Positions 31,156 to 32,306 of a stretch of 32,306 bases of DNA are shown here, one piece after another. The position numbers were made by a program, and so were the translations under genes. The stretch covers positions 1-32,306 of the forward strand of contig NZ_SMNT01000074.1 in NCBI RefSeq assembly GCF_004348265.1, written 5' to 3'. Position 1 is the first letter of the stretch, and each line of letters opens with the position of its first letter. The notes below the pieces were generated by a model. It saw only the letters and a list, made by a program, of their open reading frames with translations. It ran no database searches and was not told the DNA's origin. This DNA is from Methylobacterium segetis (GTDB lineage Bacteria; Pseudomonadota; Alphaproteobacteria; Rhizobiales; Beijerinckiaceae).

Positions 31156-31926
31156 TCAATCGGTCTCGGGGCCTGTCTCCGGCGCGCGCAGCAGGTAGGT
31201 GTCCATGATCCAGCCGTGGCGGGCCCTCGCCTCGGCGCGTACGCGCCGGATCTCCGCGCCGACGTCACCGAGCCGGCCCGTCCGGAGGATCTCCTCCGGC
31301 ATGCCGAGATACGCGCCCCAGTAGATCGTCAGGTCCGGATCGAGATGGTCGAAGCGGGGATCGCCGTCGAGCATCACGACGGTGCTGTCGGCCCGCGGGG
31401 GCGGGCCGTCCGCGAGGGCGCGGCCGGTCGTGATGTGGACCGGGCCGCCGATCCGGTTGAGGGCGATGCGGTGGCCGGCCGCCAGGGCCTGCACGCTCGT
31501 GATGCCCGGGACGACGTCGTAGGATAGGGCAAGTCGCCCGCGGGCGACGATGCGCTCGAGGATGCGCAGGGTCGAATCGTAGAGGGAGGGGTCACCCCAG
31601 ACCAGGATGGCGCCGCACGCCCCCTCCCCGACCTCCCGCTCGATCAGCGCCTCGTAGAGCGCGGCGCGGGCGGCGTGCCACGCCTCGACGGCGGCGGCGT
31701 AATCGGCGGGCTCGCGGTCGCGCTCCGGATCCTGCGCCTCCACGAACCGATAGGGCTTCGGGATGAAGCGCTCACAGATCTCGCGCCGGATGCGCAGGAG
31801 GTCGGCCTTCCCCGCGCCCTTGTCGAGGACGAACACGGCCTCGACGGCCTCGAGTGCGCGCACCGCCTGCAAGGTGAGGTGCTCCGGATTTCCGGTGCCG
31901 ATGCCGATGACGCGGATCCTGCGCAA
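31156..31926 (-). CDS. cobF: Precorrin-6A synthase (deacetylating)
   Basis: SAM-dependent methyltransferase that methylates C-1 and removes the acetyl group in the aerobic cobalamin pathway. The tetrapyrrole methylase fold shows RVIGIGTGNPEHLTLQA at the N-terminus, VWGDPSLYDSTLRI, and SYDVVPGITSVQALAA. CobF-specific features are the RFVEAQDPERDREPADY stretch and the YWGAYLGMPEEILRTG segment. The 256-residue length is right. The start is TTG 31926, supported by AGGAGG 5 bp upstream. No other cob gene is in the window. An isolated cobF still implies that the organism makes cobalamin by the oxygen-dependent route, useful in methylotrophs with B12-dependent mutases. Confidence 0.94.
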   Translation of the reverse strand: MRRIRVIGIGTGNPEHLTLQAVRALEAVEAVFVLDKGAGKADLLRIRREICERFIPKPYRFVEAQDPERDREPADYAAAVEAWHAARAALYEALIEREVGEGACGAILVWGDPSLYDSTLRILERIVARGRLALSYDVVPGITSVQALAAGHRIALNRIGGPVHITTGRALADGPPPRADSTVVMLDGDPRFDHLDPDLTIYWGAYLGMPEEILRTGRLGDVGAEIRRVRAEARARHGWIMDTYLLRAPETGPETD

Positions 31927-31952
31927 GACCCCCTCCTGCTGAGCGCACGAAA

Positions 31953-31981
31953 AACCCGCCGGGCAGCGCGCCCGGCGGGTT
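31953..31981 (-). terminator. Intrinsic terminator of the rRNA operon
   Basis: A 12-bp perfect stem, AACCCGCCGGGC / GCCCGGCGGGTT, with a 5-nt loop. On the minus strand the second arm ends in GGGTTTTTCG, giving a U-tract. It lies 16 bp beyond the 3' end of the tRNA-fMet gene and 26 bp before the cobF start, so it separates the two units. Confidence 0.9.
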
Positions 31982-31997
31982 GATCGTTAGCGAATTT

Positions 31998-32074
<77 letters not shown>

Positions 32075-32078
32075 CCGG

Positions 32079-32102
32079 GGCCGGTCCTGTCTGGGACCGG
32101 CC
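32079..32102 (-). other. Processing-type stem in the 5S-tRNA spacer
   Basis: GGCCGGTCC and GGACCGGCC form a 9-bp perfect stem with a 6-nt loop, 4 bp upstream of the 5' end of tRNA-fMet on the minus strand. It probably forms in the rRNA precursor between 5S and tRNA and may guide RNase processing. Confidence 0.6.
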
Positions 32103-32161
32103 GTGGTGTCGATCGTGTCGAGGGAACGTGTGTTGTGTTGGTGTGTGTTCTGCTGTTGGCA

Positions 32162-32280
32162 GGCCTGGCGGCGACCGACTCTCCCGTGTCTTGAGACACA
32201 GTACCATGGGCGCTGGTGCGTTTAACGGCCGAGTTCGAGATGGGATCGGGTTTTGTGCGCACCGCTCGAACCACCAGGCC
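32162..32280 (-). rRNA. rrf: 5S ribosomal RNA
   Basis: On the minus strand the sequence runs from GGCCTGGTGG to CGCCAGGCC, so the two ends pair as helix I. The conserved internal segments CGATCCCATCTCGAACTCGG and the following GCGCCCATGGTACT are those of bacterial 5S rRNA. The length, about 119 nt, fits. The ends may be off by one or two bases. The 23S gene should lie just beyond the right edge, as only 26 bp of spacer remain in the window. Confidence 0.95.
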
Positions 32281-32306
32281 GGCGGACAGCAGCGTTCGGC
32301 AAGCGT

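Overview
The window looks like chromosomal DNA of a high-GC alphaproteobacterium, most likely Methylobacterium or a close relative in the Methylobacteriaceae. This rests on very high GC at third codon positions, frequent GTG starts, NtrY/NtrX next to hfq-hflX, an aerobic-pathway cobF, and an rRNA operon that ends in 5S followed by initiator tRNA. The genus is an inference from gene content; no database was searched.

Left third (1-14.9 kb, all plus strand): the end of an RlpA-like protein, then a tightly packed housekeeping run. It comprises a D-Ala-D-Ala carboxypeptidase, tmk, holB, metG, tatD and a metallo-beta-lactamase-fold hydrolase, with 4- to 11-bp overlaps among the first genes. After a 326-bp gap holding a repeat-like element and two palindromes come ntrY and ntrX (4-bp overlap), then hfq, hflX, and an unusual hydroxypyruvate isomerase fused to a GrpB-family domain.

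Middle (14.9-21.8 kb, minus strand): a beta-carbonic anhydrase overlaps a SulP-type anion transporter by 4 bp, which suggests a CO2/bicarbonate module. A 768-bp stretch follows with no intact gene; it holds a possible frameshifted small secreted-protein gene and several inverted repeats. Next is a three-subunit molybdenum hydroxylase of the PaoABC (YagTSR) type, transcribed FeS, FAD, Mo subunit with overlapping genes.

Right third (22-32.3 kb): a soluble GAF plus HisKA_2-type histidine kinase, whose start lies in a triple repeat of its own start codon region, is divergent from pao. An RND efflux adaptor and pump follow, then a small secreted protein. An asparagine-rich 54-residue protein on the minus strand has its own ribosome site, a candidate EcfG (general stress) promoter and a hairpin. 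Then come a group III truncated haemoglobin, a RadD-like helicase with an altered Walker A motif, cobF (TTG start), and the end of an rRNA operon (5S then initiator tRNA-fMet, minus strand).

I found no CRISPR array, prophage, transposase or insertion sequence. I did not find a clear new multi-gene system. The most unusual items are the isomerase-GrpB fusion, the Asn-rich small gene with its stress-type promoter, the helicase with GKA in place of GKT/S, and the repeated start region of the histidine kinase.
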